Of a stretch of 48,989 nucleotides of DNA, positions 1-8,610 are shown in pieces. The translations under genes were made by a program, and so were the position numbers. Positions within the stretch are counted from its first letter, which is position 1. Every line of letters begins with the position of its first letter. The DNA lies in NCBI GenBank assembly GCA_910575505.1, contig CAJTFK010000028.1, forward strand, positions 791 through 49,779, read 5' to 3'. Under the pieces are notes generated by a model, which worked only from the letters and a program-made list of their open reading frames with translations, did no database searches and was not told the origin of the DNA. Origin of the DNA: Oscillospiraceae bacterium. Lineage in GTDB: Bacteria; Bacillota; Clostridia; Oscillospirales; Oscillospiraceae.

Positions 1-914
1 GTATCGGACACCCGCACCCATTCTTCCTCCGGCACTTGCTCAATCCGGTGTACTTTGTAGCTTTTCACCCGGCGGCGGCCCTGTACCAAATCCCCGGTAT
101 AAATCGGATTGGTAAGAATGAGGGTCACAATTTTATCGCCCCACAGGGGATTGTCCGATGTTGAACTGGCAGGCAGGCCCTTTTCCCTGCGGTATGTTGT
201 GGGGCTTGGGATGCCGTGATCGTTCAGATAATAAACCATAGCCCGCCTCGCCATACCCTGCAGGCATAAATCATAAATGAGCTTTACAATTTCAGCCGCA
301 TCGGGATCGACGATTAACTGGTGCTTGTCTTTCGGGTCTTTCAGATAACCATAGGGAGCAAAGGAGCCGATGTACTGGCCGTTGCGCCGCTTGTAATCGA
401 ATACCTGCCGGATTTTCTTTGAAGTCTGATAACAATACTGGTCGTTCATCACGTTAGTTATCGGAACGATAATGTTTGAAACGCTGTCGGGGTTTAGGTA
501 GCTGTCCACGTTCTCCGCAAGGGAGATAAAGCGGACACCCATCTGCACAAACAAGTTATCAATCAGACTCCCCGCGTCACTGTAATTCCGGGCGAACCGG
601 GAAAGGTCTTTCACAATCACGCAGTTGATTTTCCCGCTCATCACATCGGCCAAGAGCCGCTGGAAGTTTTCGCGGTTGGCATCCGTCCCGGTGTGCCCAT
701 CGTCCACATATTCAACCGCGCTTTCAAATTCGTCCATGTGCCGCCGGTAGAAATCCCCCAGCAGGTCACGCTGGTTCTTCACGCTGTTGCTGTCGTCCTT
801 GCCCTTTTTCAAATCCTCTTTGGAAAGGCGGATGTATGCGCCTAAACGCCAGCGCCGGATTGTATAGGTAGGGGTTAAAGTCTGCTGATACCCTCTGTTT
901 TTAGCTCGTGCCAT
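1..914 (-). CDS. Large serine recombinase (site-specific), C-terminus beyond window
   Basis: Translating the minus strand from the ATG at 914 gives an uninterrupted 304-codon frame that runs off the left edge, so the 3' end is missing. The N-terminus reads MARAKNRGYQQ. It is followed by a resolvase domain with the catalytic-serine context GAYIRLSKED, the segments VEYVDDGHTGTDANRENFQR and INCVIVKDLSRFARN, and then a recombinase domain (GYLKDPKDKHQLIVDPDAAE). This is the architecture of the large serine integrases that move Gram-positive ICEs and conjugative transposons. A clear RBS (ggaggaaca) precedes the ATG. It is probably the integrase of an element extending left of the window. The family call is secure; the parent element is not. 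Confidence 0.93.
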   Translation of the reverse strand, partial: MARAKNRGYQQTLTPTYTIRRWRLGAYIRLSKEDLKKGKDDSNSVKNQRDLLGDFYRRHMDEFESAVEYVDDGHTGTDANRENFQRLLADVMSGKINCVIVKDLSRFARNYSDAGSLIDNLFVQMGVRFISLAENVDSYLNPDSVSNIIVPITNVMNDQYCYQTSKKIRQVFDYKRRNGQYIGSFAPYGYLKDPKDKHQLIVDPDAAEIVKLIYDLCLQGMARRAMVYYLNDHGIPSPTTYRREKGLPASSTSDNPLWGDKIVTLILTNPIYTGDLVQGRRRVKSYKVHRIEQVPEEEWVRVSD

Positions 915-1046
915 TGTTCCTCCTTCCCTATCACATTACATCTATATTATAACTCTGCCCGGGCAGGACAACAAGGATGCCTTTGCATCGGGACACTTTG
1001 AACTGCCCCCCATCAAGTAGACAGTGAAATAAAATGCGCAATTTTG

Positions 1047-1910
1047 TCAGGCGGCCCTGCATTGGCTGTAGACCTCCATGGGCGTATGAACCCCCAGCCG
1101 CCGCTGGAGGCGAGAGAAATTGTAGTAAGCAATATACTCCCGGATCATACCGCACAGCTGTTCCCGGCTGGTGAACCGCCTGCCATAGTAACGCTCCCGC
1201 TTCAGGATACCCCAGAAGCCCTCCATGGGTCCATTGTCAATACACTTGCCTACCCGCGACATACTCTGGGTCATCCCAGCCGCAGCCAGCTTGTCATGGA
1301 ACACCCGGGTGGTGTACTGGAACCCCCTGTCACTGTGGAACAGGGGATGAGCGTCCGGGTTGGCCGCGAGGGCCTGATCCAGCGTCTCATAGACCAGCGC
1401 GCTGTCATTGGCGTCCCGGAGGACAAAGGAGACGATCCGCCTGTCGCACAAGTCCAATATGGCGCTGAGGTAAAGTTTATGGACCGTTGGCCCCACATAA
1501 TATTTGAACTCTGTCACATCAGTCAGCCACTTTTCATTGGGCTTTTCTGCGCAAAACTGACGGTTCAGCACGTTTTCAGCCAGATACTGCGGGTCTGAGG
1601 CCGACCGGGTACATCCACGCCGGGCATATTTTATGGTAGACTGAATGCCCAAGCTGCGGCAAATGCGAAGGGCCCGCTTGTCGTTCACAGGCATGGCATA
1701 ATACCGTGCCAGGTCATCCCGGATCCGCCGGTAGCCCTTGTCCGGGCTCTCGTCGTGGATTTGCTTTACCAGCCCGGCCAAATGCCGGTTTTCCACAGTA
1801 CGGGCACCCGCTTTCCCGGAGCGCCACTGGTAGTAGCCGGCCCGGGAGATATGCAGCGCATGGCACACTTCCGCCACGGGATACCCTTGTTCCTCCGCAG
1901 CCCAACGCAC
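1047..1910 (-). CDS. IS3-family transposase OrfB (DDE catalytic domain)
   Basis: This 287-aa frame carries an HTH_21-like N-terminus (HISRAGYYQW), then the rve integrase core with the first acidic site in WLTDVTEFKY, the second in LFHSDRGFQY, and a terminal E region in NGPMEGFWGILKRE. The C-terminus has YYNFSRLQRRLG.HTPMEVY. These are hallmarks of IS3-group OrfB. The GTG at 1910 is only the first start-like codon. The frame stays open upstream to the A7G slippery run at 1972-1979, so the active product is most likely the OrfAB fusion made by -1 frameshifting rather than a free OrfB. The catalytic residues look intact, so the element may be functional. Confidence 0.93.
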   Translation of the reverse strand: MRWAAEEQGYPVAEVCHALHISRAGYYQWRSGKAGARTVENRHLAGLVKQIHDESPDKGYRRIRDDLARYYAMPVNDKRALRICRSLGIQSTIKYARRGCTRSASDPQYLAENVLNRQFCAEKPNEKWLTDVTEFKYYVGPTVHKLYLSAILDLCDRRIVSFVLRDANDSALVYETLDQALAANPDAHPLFHSDRGFQYTTRVFHDKLAAAGMTQSMSRVGKCIDNGPMEGFWGILKRERYYGRRFTSREQLCGMIREYIAYYNFSRLQRRLGVHTPMEVYSQCRAA

Positions 1911-1942
1911 CGCTTCATACTGCCGCTCCCGACGGAACTGCC

Positions 1943-2626
1943 TCAGCGATCCCCCCTCTCCAGCTCCTGCACTTTTTTTAACAGGTCCAGCTCCATCCTC
2001 AGCAGATAGTTCTCACGTTCCAATCTGCTCTTTTCGATTCGCAGTGCCTCCTCGGCTGTCCGGGGCGTCTGAGACACAAGCCGTTTCCCACGCCGGTCCT
2101 CCAGACCTGCCACGCCCATCTCCTGATACCGCTTCACCCAACTGCGTACCACCTGGGCGGTCGTCCTATATTTTTCCGAAAGCTCAGAAAAATCTTTCCC
2201 CTCCTCCAGATATTCCCTGACTGCCTGGACGCGCTCCTCCATCGTATGGTTCCGCCTCGCCATAGATACTCCTCCTGTTTCTTTCGGTTGTTCTCTATGA
2301 CGATGATACTCCTTTGCCCAGTCCAACACAAGGTTTCCGGAACGGAGCTTGTATTTTTCCGCGATGGCCATGGAGCTGCCCTGGCCCGACAGATATTCCT
2401 CTACCACCTTTTGCCGAAGTGCCTCACTGTATGTCCGCTTCTGCGCGTTTCCGTTTTCAGATAGTGCCGAAGCTCCTTCCGCTCGATAACGACTGATCCA
2501 GTTGTGCATTGTGGAATGACCTACCCCGGCTCTGCGCGCCGCTTCCCGCATCCGCATCCGACCTGCCAGACACTCTTGGATCAGATATTCCTTTTCCTCC
2601 AAGTCCATCTCAATTCGTTTTCCCAT
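1943..2626 (-). CDS. IS3-family transposase OrfA (tandem helix-turn-helix)
   Basis: This 227-aa protein has two HTH units, MREAARRAGVGHSTMHNWISRYR (about residues 22-44) and the later FSELSEKYRTTAQVVRSWVKRYQ, followed by a C-terminal leucine-rich coiled coil (SRLERENYLLRMELDLLKKVQEL). The two-HTH layout is typical of IS150-group OrfA, which binds the terminal repeats. The coiled coil mediates multimerisation and is shared with the OrfAB fusion because frameshifting occurs at its end. The frame is intact from the ATG at 2626 to the TGA at 1943. Confidence 0.92.
   Translation of the reverse strand: MGKRIEMDLEEKEYLIQECLAGRMRMREAARRAGVGHSTMHNWISRYRAEGASALSENGNAQKRTYSEALRQKVVEEYLSGQGSSMAIAEKYKLRSGNLVLDWAKEYHRHREQPKETGGVSMARRNHTMEERVQAVREYLEEGKDFSELSEKYRTTAQVVRSWVKRYQEMGVAGLEDRRGKRLVSQTPRTAEEALRIEKSRLERENYLLRMELDLLKKVQELERGDR
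1972..1979 (-). promoter_or_regulatory. A7G -1 ribosomal frameshift site joining OrfA and OrfB
   Basis: On the minus strand seven A residues are followed by G, read in OrfA as TTA AAA AAA GTG. OrfB lies in the -1 frame and is open from here through the GTG at 1910. A-run slippery sites at this position are the known mechanism for making the OrfAB transposase in IS3 elements. Confidence 0.8.
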
Positions 2627-2705
2627 GCCTGCTCCCCTCGTTCTCGTTTTTGTTGTTTCGCTGTCTGTCTTATAGGGAGCATATCATTTTGTCCCCAAGT
2701 GGGGC

Positions 2706-3443
2706 ATGGCTGGTGCGGCCTGGGCCACAGTGATTGGGCAGGCGGTCACGATGTTAGCGGCGATTGCCTTTTTCCTTAAAAAGAAAGCCGTACTCGCCTT
2801 GCCGCCGCTCTCCACATTCCCGGAATTTTTCGGTTCAGTGAGCAAAGTGGCGGCAGCACCTTTTGGCCTGGCCATCTCTCCCATCCTCACCATCATCCTC
2901 ATGAACCGTTTTCTCCTGCTGTATGGAAATGAACAGGATGTGGCCGCTTATAGCTGCATCAGCTATGTGGTCTGCATCGCCTACCTGCTGCTTCAGGGCG
3001 TAGGTGATGGCAGTCAGCCGCTTATCAGCAAGTATTATGGGGAAACTAACATAAACCATGCAAAAGCTGTCCGGCGTCTGGCTTATGAAACGTCTTTTGC
3101 AATTACTGTTGTATGTATGGTGGCGCTGTTCGTGATGCGGAACTTCGTGGGCCTGCTATTTGGAGCATCCTCCAATGCCAGTCAGGAGGTGGCGGTCTAT
3201 CTGCCGCTGTTTTTGGCGGCCCTGCCGTTCATTTCATTTGTGCGGGTCACTACTTCTTATTTCTATGCCACAGAAAAAACCAAACTGTCTTATGCCTTGG
3301 TGTTTGCGGAACCAGTGTTTCAGCTTATCCTGTTCCTATTTCTTCCGCTGGGGCTGGATTTGCTGGGTGTGTGGCTGACAGTACCGTTGGCCCAGGTTCT
3401 GGCGTGGGCAGTTTCGTTCTGTGCCAAATGCAGTGTTGACTGA
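2706..3443 (+). pseudogene. MATE-family multidrug/metabolite exporter, 5'-truncated
   Basis: The frame encodes the second half of a MATE (NorM/DinF-like) antiporter. The segment MAGAAWATVIGQ matches the GxGAAxATxxxQ boundary in the middle of MATE proteins, and it continues with GDGSQPLISKYYG and about six hydrophobic helices. A full MATE protein has about 12 TM helices and 450 aa; only 245 residues remain. The frame is open a few codons upstream (Lys-Trp-Gly before the Met) until it meets the IS3 right end near 2697. The ATG used by the frame is therefore an internal Met, not a real start. The 5' half is not on the other side of the IS, so a deletion or rearrangement removed it. Probably non-functional. 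Confidence 0.85.
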
Positions 3444-3637
3444 ACTATCGCAACAGGAAAGATAAAAGCCGTTGCAGTATCCTTGCCTGCAAGTGGCTAA
3501 CTCATTCTCGAATGCTATTATTTCCGAATATGCTTATCGGCTTTAGACAGTCAAGCACAAGAAGTGGAGGTTGGCTGTTCCGAAAGGAAGGGAACTGTGC
3601 AATAATATCCTCAAGAAAAGGTACTGAGGATATCATC

Positions 3638-3805
3638 ATGGCAAAAGCGGCGGCAATCAGCTTCAGGGAATTTCGCATGCGGTATCACACAGAAGCGGCC
3701 TGTCGGGAAGAGCTGTTTCGTCAGCGTTTTCCTGAGGGCTTCGTGTGTCCGAAAAAAGAGTGGACGCGACCGCAAACCTGTGATAGAATGAAGCAGAGAA
3801 GGTGA
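3638..3805 (+). pseudogene. IS1595-family transposase, N-terminal fragment
   Basis: The sequence MAKAAAISFREFRMRYHTEA followed by ELFRQRFPEGFVCPK is the start of an ISXO2/IS1595 transposase. In intact proteins FPEGFVCPxCG opens the zinc ribbon. Homology ends right after CPK (about 3757). The rest of the frame (KEWTRPQTCDRMKQRR) is unrelated and overlaps the upstream region of the Rpn-like gene. Only about 40 of the expected 300 or so residues survive. The 195 bases before it (3444-3637) contain no recognisable gene. Confidence 0.75.
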
Positions 3806-3811
3806 GGTGCC

Positions 3812-4466
3812 GTGGACGAGATAACTACGATTGCCCAGGGACTGCATACCACAGATGACAGCGCGGGCTACGACGCGGCCTGCAAACGGGTCCTCTCCGA
3901 AAAAGCGATTCTGGCAAGAATTATGAAAGCCTGCTTGGCGGAGTACCAAGACTGCCCGGTGTGCGATATTGAGGAGAAGTACATTGAGGGCCAGCCCAGG
4001 TTTCCAGCGTTCCCGTGCTGCTGGACGAGGAAGGATGCGTCATCAGCGGCCTGGATACGGAGGACAAGTCTGTTCACGAGGGAACAGTCACGTATGATAT
4101 CCGATTCCACGCCATTGTCCCCGGCTCCGGTGAGCCGAGCTGCGGATGCTGGATGTGCTGCTCTCCCACGAAACCAGTGAAGCGGAGAAGCGCAGAATTC
4201 TGCAGGACGAGTACGATATTCAAATGACGCGGACCATGGAAAGCGAGGTGTCGGTTATGTGCAATTTGAGCAAGGGTGTTATGGAGAAGAGCTGGAAGAA
4301 GGGCATAGCCGAAGGCATGGCAAAGGGCGAAGAGCAGGGCATTCTGACGTCTATTAAAAGCCTTATGGAAACGATGAGCTGGACACTTGACCAGGCCATG
4401 ACCGCGCTGAAGGTGCCGGAGGCAGAACAGCAGACCTACCGGGACCTGCTGGAAAAGCAGTCATAA
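3812..4466 (+). pseudogene. Rpn-family PD-(D/E)XK nuclease/putative transposase, frameshifted
   Basis: Three frames together give a recognisable Rpn (recombination-promoting nuclease) protein. From the GTG at 3812: a start with TTDDSAGYDAACKRVLSEKAILARIMK and IEEKYIEGQP. After a frameshift near 4005: LLDEEGCVISGLDTEDKSVHEGTVTYDIRF. From about 4140: MLDVLLSHETSEAEKRRILQDEYDIQMT and a tail rich in MEKSWKKGIAEGMAKGEEQG. Between GEPS and LDVLLS the core nuclease segment that normally follows is missing, so the gene has both a frameshift and an internal deletion. An RBS-like gaggtg precedes the GTG. These genes occur in multiple decaying copies in gut Firmicutes. Confidence 0.8.
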
Positions 4467-4470
4467 GGCA

Positions 4471-4506
4471 AACGCTTGGAATCATTATGGATTCCCGGCG
4501 TTTTTT
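4471..4506 (+). terminator. Rho-independent terminator after the Rpn-like gene
   Basis: AACGCttGGAATC pairs with GATTCCcGGCGTT around an ATTATG loop and is followed directly by TTTTTT. It starts 5 bases after the stop codon at 4466. Confidence 0.8.
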
Positions 4507-4554
4507 GTTAATTCGCAGAGCGACTGCCCTCGTTTGAGAGTGAACCCTGCGAGG

Positions 4555-5298
4555 TCAGTCCGCCGGGGCCATCTCGTCCACTGCCAGCTGCTCCGCGCAT
4601 TTCCTTGCGCTGGTGAAGCTGAAATAGAGGGTAGGGATAGGGATATTCTCCTTCTGTGCCATGTCGATGACCCGGTAATAAAACGGGTGCGAAGGCCATT
4701 GGGCTGAATCCACATCGCGTCCGCACCTTTGACGGCGTTGATATCCGGCATCATCTCCTGATCAAAGAACCGGATGGCCGGAAGCATAGGCCGGATGGCC
4801 TTCCGCCAAGTGTCATCCCCGCCAAAGGCCACAATCCGGCGGTTTCGTCTGGCAGGGAAATTCGATTTCGGTTTCTGGAGCCTCCTCCGGCTGACCTTCC
4901 TTCAATCTCAGCATGAACAGCCTTTCACGGATCTGACTGAGCTCCGCCCGGTCCCGGAGTGCGTCCACCTGCAAAGCCCGAAGCCGCTCCTGAATCTGAC
5001 GCATTCCCTGCTCTGCCTCATGCAGCGCCTTCCAGCACGCCCTGTTCCATGAACCAGTCTCTCAAACAGCCAGAGGGCGCTTGATCTCTTGGCAGAGCAT
5101 ATCCGGTGGCGAGATAAAAAGCTGCCCCTCCGAGAAAGGCTCTCCCACCTCGATATCCGGACCCAGCAGGTCTTCCTCCCTCTGCGTTTTCATGAGGGTG
5201 ATAGGCGTACCGAAGGGGATGCTCCGGCACCCCCTCCCCGAAGAGCCTGGCATAACAATACGCCTCATCCGCACCTCAAGGCAAGGTTCGCTCCGCAC
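4555..5298 (-). pseudogene. Decayed DUF2325-like protein with coiled-coil N-terminus
   Basis: Minus-strand fragments in shifting frames join into one ancestral protein. The first piece reads SIPFGTPITLMKTQREEDLLGPDIEVGEPF (from 5298). Next is a helical segment RQIQERLRALQVDALRDRAELSQIRERL (4813-5004 frame). Last is AFGGDDTWRKAIRPMLPAIRFFDQEMMPDINAVKGADAMWIQPN and a frameshifted tail ending at a TGA at 4555-4557. The last part resembles DUF2325 (a Rossmann-like GG...D.V...SH..YY..A.....P pattern). At least three frameshifts are needed. The DUF2325 assignment is from memory of the pattern only. The stretch 5270-5490 upstream, MALLAGAPPEQIRRTLHYRR and on, may belong to the same decayed locus. 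Confidence 0.5.
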
Positions 5299-5486
5299 GG
5301 ATGATGACGGCGGCTGTGAGCATGTTCAGATTTGCCATCATGTCGCCGTCCCGATCCAGCAGCAGGCCGGCTGCGCAGATTCTGTAGGGGACTCGTATCT
5401 GAAACCCCTCCATCAGCTCTGAGGAACGGCGGTAGTGAAGTGTCCGGCGGATTTGTTCCGGCGGCGCTCCCGCCAGCAGCGCCATA

Positions 5487-5928
5487 TGGGCCAGGAACCA
5501 CCTTCACGTCCACCTGGACGTGCCGGCCAGAACAGGTCATTTGCCGGCAAGGCTTGGAGGCATAGGCTTTTTCTTCTCCTGTGGAAGCATGCCCGGCCTG
5601 CGTATGACACGGAACAGGCTCTCGGGGCGGCGGGTATAGCCACGCTTTTTCAAACGGCGCCACAGCTCCACCAGACCAATGTTAGGATTACAGCGGCGCA
5701 TATCCCGGATCAGCTTCACCCCCCTTCTGTGTGCTGTTTGGGGCGGCTGTGAGGGCGGCGGGACTGACAGACCATGGCCCCCACGCTTCCATCCCAGCGG
5801 GCCCGCCAGAAGTAGATATATGACCGGCCCTTATTGTACCTTCGGCTGGCCCGGCTGACGCCATATTTCTCTGCATACTTCATTAGGGATTCTCTGTAGG
5901 CCACGTCTTGTGTTGTACTCATACCCAT
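5487..5928 (-). pseudogene. IS481-like transposase, N-terminal remnant
   Basis: From the ATG at 5928 the minus strand reads STTQDVAYRESLMKYAEKYGVSRASRRYNKGRSYIYFW, a helix-turn-helix. After a frameshift (5537-5719) it reads KLIRDMRRCNPNIGLVELWRRLKKRGYTRRPESLFRV. After another shift it reads QMTCSGRHVQVDVKVVP, the segment that leads into the rve integrase core in intact IS481-type transposases. The catalytic domain itself is gone. From 5929 to 6146 no gene is apparent. Confidence 0.65.
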
Positions 5929-6146
5929 GAAGGATGTGGCCTCTTCTCGGTTGTGTTAAGTGTGGTAACTCAACTTTAACCAATCGGGCCTTATCCTTCT
6001 ACCTTTTTCTCCCGCTGTCCAATATCTATTTTGCTTCTATACGCTGGCGGGGCGGAACGGAGCAAAGCGCAGATTGCTTTTCATAGTTGGATATGGTATG
6101 TTTTTTTATGCAAACCGATAAGCAAAATTTACAGGAGGGTTTGTTA

Positions 6147-6473
6147 TTGAAAGTAAGTAATTATTTATCTGGTGCAGTAAGACAATTTTCGTATTGGTTT
6201 GTGCATGGGACATTAGGCTATCCTGTTTTAGAGGGAATTGATTATTTGAAAGAATTATCTGAGGATAGCAGTTGTATGGAGATGGCATTTTCAATATTTA
6301 TGAATAATATTGAGCTGGATCATGAAGGAAATGTTTTGAACTATAAATATTGCGAAAGGAGAGCCGCAGAATACATCCGAGGATATTTCGAACCTGATTA
6401 TAGCCTTGATAAGCCGTTCGAGGACTGGGAATTAGAACTGCATCCAGTAAGTAAAGAAGCATATAATCAATAA
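6147..6473 (+). CDS. Small acidic protein of unknown function (DUF7677-like)
   Basis: I chose the TTG at 6147 because AGGAGGG (6133-6139) lies 7 bases upstream. An ATG at 6087 is in frame but lacks an RBS. The 108-aa product has the aromatic-rich pattern FSYWFVHGTLGYPVLEGIDYL, then SSCMEMAFSIFMNNIELD, YCERRAAEYIRGYFEPDY and PFEDWELELHP. It has no signal peptide or membrane segment. It resembles a family I recall as DUF7677, whose members are small cytosolic proteins sometimes found near polymorphic-toxin immunity genes. That link is weak. The gene is visibly more AT-rich than its surroundings and is the only intact gene in this decayed zone, so it is probably a recent arrival. Confidence 0.7.
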   Translation: MKVSNYLSGAVRQFSYWFVHGTLGYPVLEGIDYLKELSEDSSCMEMAFSIFMNNIELDHEGNVLNYKYCERRAAEYIRGYFEPDYSLDKPFEDWELELHPVSKEAYNQ

Positions 6474-6508
6474 AAGTCCGCTTTATTGGTCTAAATAAAA
6501 GCCTCAGG

Positions 6509-6539
6509 CAGGACGGCGGTGGCTTTCACCGCCGCCCTG
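6509..6539 (-). terminator. Terminator hairpin downstream of relaxase remnant
   Basis: CAGGaCGGCGGTG and CACCGCCGcCCTG form a 13-bp stem with one mismatch and a 5-base loop. On the minus strand it is followed after a few bases by the T-rich GCTTTTATTT. It sits 5 bases past the relaxase stop codon. Confidence 0.65.
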
Positions 6540-6543
6540 TCTG

Positions 6544-6756
6544 TTACCACCCTATATCCTGCTCCCTGCGGGGCTGCTGCTCCCGCTGTTTCTGCCGCAA
6601 GACACTGTAAACGCTCTTTCGGATTTGCCTGGCTTCTTTCGCTTCCCCTTTCAATGCAGGATGACGCCGGTTGAGCGTTTCCCGTTCGGCAGTCAGCTTG
6701 GCATACTCCGCTTTCCACGTCTTTACCGGCAGGGCGGTCTTGCCTGAACGATGGAT
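6544..6756 (-). pseudogene. Relaxase/mobilisation protein, C-terminal tail only
   Basis: The minus-strand frame [20 protein letters not shown]...KGEAKEARQIRKSVYSVLRQKQREQQPRREQDIGW is the charged C-terminal tail found on MobA/MobL-type relaxases of clostridial mobilisable elements. The stop codon is at 6544. Upstream of about 6750 the relaxase homology stops and the opposite strand becomes an IS5-family transposase end, so the relaxase was cut by that IS. Nothing of the catalytic HUH domain remains. Confidence 0.6.
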
Positions 6757-6900
6757 TGTTGAGCGGTCCCTGGCCTGGCTCAACAACTCCCGCCGCCTTT
6801 CAAAAGACTACGAGATTTCTGTCTCTTCTGCTCAGGCTGTCTGCATCATTGCCTCTTTGCCTGCTTTACTCAGAAGATTTTAGCCTGTTGGTACAGCTTC
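6740..6900 (+). mobile_element. IS5-family (IS427/IS1031-like) 3' end with right inverted repeat
   Basis: The frame [26 protein letters not shown] followed by [21 protein letters not shown] is the C-terminus of IS427-group transposases, including the final E of the DDE triad in IVERSLAW. Just after the stop, GTTGGTACAGCTTC (6887-6900) is the terminal repeat, followed by TTA, which fits the TNA target preference of this group. The same repeat ends occur on the MITE at 25188-25348. Everything 5' of about 6740 is missing. Confidence 0.7.
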
Positions 6901-6907
6901 TTATATT

Positions 6908-7414
6908 TTGAAGATTATCGAAGAATACGGCAGGCTTGCCCGCCGCGTGCGGCGCCAAAAGCCATCGCCAGGGGGGGATGGACGCTTTGAGCGTAGGCGC
7001 TGTTACATCTGTGAAGATCTTTCATGGCTGGAGGGGCGGGAGAAATGGACCAATTTGCAGGGGATTGGCGTTATTTTCTGCGAAACAGAGGAGAATGGGA
7101 AGAAATCAAAGCAAGCCCACTGCTTCATCTGCAGCTGTAAAGGGATGACAGCCATGCAGATACCGGAGGCAAAATGCAGTCACCGTGGCATTGAAGGCAG
7201 GCTCCATTGGCTCCTGGATATGCAGTTCCGAGAAGCCGAGAGCAGGGTCAGGGCTGATAATTCTGCTGAAAATCCGAATGTCCTCCGCCGTTGGGACTGC
7301 AATCACCTGAAAGCACAGTCCTCTTTGAAGGGCAGCTTCTCTGATAAGCAATTCAAATGTTTACTGAATGAGGCTTCTCCTGATAAAGTCATCGTTTCTG
7401 CTCTTTGTTCATAA
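6908..7414 (+). pseudogene. ISAs1-family transposase, C-terminal part
   Basis: The frame contains DLSWLEGREKWTNLQGIGV, then HRGIEGRLHWLLDMQFREAESRVRADNSAENPNVLRRWDCNHLK. This matches the ISAs1 pattern (RxHWxIENxLHWxLDxxFxED...RxxNxAEN...LRR), although the usual IEN reads IEG here and FREDxSR is degraded to FREAESR. The N-terminal half is missing and the start is not a real one. The tail GSFSDKQFKCLLNEASPDKVI also fits the family. Confidence 0.75.
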
Positions 7415-7442
7415 TCTTTTTACTCATTCTATTACCGCGGGA

Positions 7443-7925
7443 GGCGCAATGCCATGGTACAAGAGATCATGCGGAACGAAGCATTCCTTATTCTACGGCC
7501 TGCTGCGGCCCTTCGACGGTGTAACCCCCTACCGGCTTGAGATGCAGGCAAAGCTGGCGGTGGACGGCTGCCGGGATCTGTATCAGTTCCGGGGAGACCG
7601 TCTGGCCCGGCAGCTGGCCTCGGAGACAGATTTTGTGCTGAATCTGGCCTCCAGGGAGTACAGCAGAGCGGTGGAGGTCCATCTGCCCAAAACCGTCCGG
7701 TTCGTCACCTGTCTCTTCGGAGATCTGAAAGACAGCAAGATCGTTGAAAAGGGCGCCAAATGTAAAATGGCCCGTGGGCAGATGGTGCGCTGGCTGGCAG
7801 AGAACCAAATCAAAAGCCCGGAGGGCCTCCGGGCCTTTGACCAGCTGGGCTGCCGCTTCCGGGCGGAGCTGTCCGCAGAGGAACAGGATGTGTTCCTCAA
7901 ACAACCGGAAGGTTCGGCGGGATAG
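7443..7925 (+). pseudogene. yaaA: Peroxide stress protein YaaA, N-terminally truncated and frameshifted
   Basis: From about 7490 the frame reads FYGLLRPFDGVTPYRLEMQAKLAVDGCRDLYQFRGDRLARQLA, then ASREYSRAV, ARGQMVRWLAENQIKSPEGLRAFDQLG. These are well-conserved YaaA (DUF328/UPF0246) segments. In a different frame just upstream, MVQEIMRNEAF corresponds to the preceding YaaA region. A small deletion (the expected segment leading to LSGFYG is absent) therefore caused a frameshift, and the first half of the roughly 250-residue protein is gone. In other bacteria YaaA limits iron-dependent oxidative damage. Not expected to be functional here. Confidence 0.8.
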
Positions 7926-7939
7926 AGGAGAATGGATAG

Positions 7940-7980
7940 CGGCGGCAGCAGGCCCCAGACCGGCCCGCTGCCGCCGGTTT
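7940..7980. terminator. Convergent terminator hairpin between yaaA remnant and pilO
   Basis: CGGCGGCAGC pairs perfectly with GCTGCCGCCG across a 17-base loop, followed by GTTTT on the plus strand. It lies between two converging genes and may serve the plus strand, the minus-strand pilus operon, or both. Confidence 0.6.
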
Positions 7981-8007
7981 TGCATCTTGCCGTACCGCAT
8001 TGCCATA

Positions 8008-8610
8008 TCAGGGAGCCGAACCTTCCGTTCCGGCGTTCTGCTGGGGCTGAGGGGGCTTTTCGGTTGTGGGGGCCAGCGCCTGATATTCGAAGAATACCAG
8101 GGTTCCATTGAACTGCACAGGACCTTCCGCGCCCTCGTTCAGGTTCAGATTCACATTCTCCAGCATGCAGCGGCAGCCGCTGTCGTGGAGGCGCTGAAGC
8201 ACCGTTTTGGCACGCTCATAGCTGTCGGCGGTAAAGCTCACGGCGATGCTCCGCCGGACGAGGGGCTGGGAGGTCTCCGCCGTGCTGAAGGTCAGCTTGA
8301 ACTCCGTGGTCAGGGCCAGAATGGGGTTCAGCTCCACCATAATGGGCTTGATGTTGTCATAGTCGGCGATGCCCTGGGGCGGCGTATCCGCGGAGAACAG
8401 CGCTTCCAGTTCCTGCTCCATCCGCTGTTTTTCTTCCAGGCGGAGCCGGGCGGCCTGCGTTTGTGCCTGGACAGACTCCGCCTCCTGAAGGCAGAAGTCC
8501 CGCTCCGTAGTCTGCGGGATGTAGAGCAGCAGCATATAGCCGCAGATGACAAGAATGACGCCCAGCAGCGCCAGTAAAACCCACTCCCGGGCTGTTAAGT
8601 GCCGCCTCAT
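8008..8610 (-). CDS. pilO: Type IV pilus alignment protein PilO-like
   Basis: This 200-aa protein has a short cytosolic start (MRRHLTAREW), one TM helix (about residues 9-31), a coiled-coil stretch rich in Q/E/R (about 40-75) and a ferredoxin-like C-terminal region. This is the layout of PilO, which pairs with PilN and links cytosolic PilM to the pilus platform. Identity rests on topology, size and position directly after pilM and pilN. The ATG overlaps the pilN stop by 4 bases (ATGA), so it is translationally coupled. The C-terminus is Pro/Gln-rich. It is the last gene of the operon, followed by a hairpin. Confidence 0.75.
   Translation of the reverse strand: MRRHLTAREWVLLALLGVILVICGYMLLLYIPQTTERDFCLQEAESVQAQTQAARLRLEEKQRMEQELEALFSADTPPQGIADYDNIKPIMVELNPILALTTEFKLTFSTAETSQPLVRRSIAVSFTADSYERAKTVLQRLHDSGCRCMLENVNLNLNEGAEGPVQFNGTLVFFEYQALAPTTEKPPQPQQNAGTEGSAP

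Larger units (their letters stand above)
988..2697 (-). mobile_element. IS3-family insertion sequence (IS150-like), apparently complete
   Basis: Two transposase frames lie between imperfect inverted repeats. The left end (from about 988-999 to 1029) and the right end (2656 to about 2686-2697, reverse-complemented) share the interrupted blocks GGGACA..TGA..TG, CCC.AT and AGACAGxGAAA. The exact tips are uncertain by about 10 bp: the inner pair starts TGA on both sides, and the outer GGGACA pair may be the true tip. No convincing target duplication flanks it, which fits a rearrangement after insertion. The right end directly abuts a MATE transporter lacking its 5' half. Confidence 0.85.

Noticed and set aside
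988..7930. Prophage
   Set aside because: Recombinase, relaxase tail and IS pieces are present, but no phage structural, packaging or lysis genes are seen.
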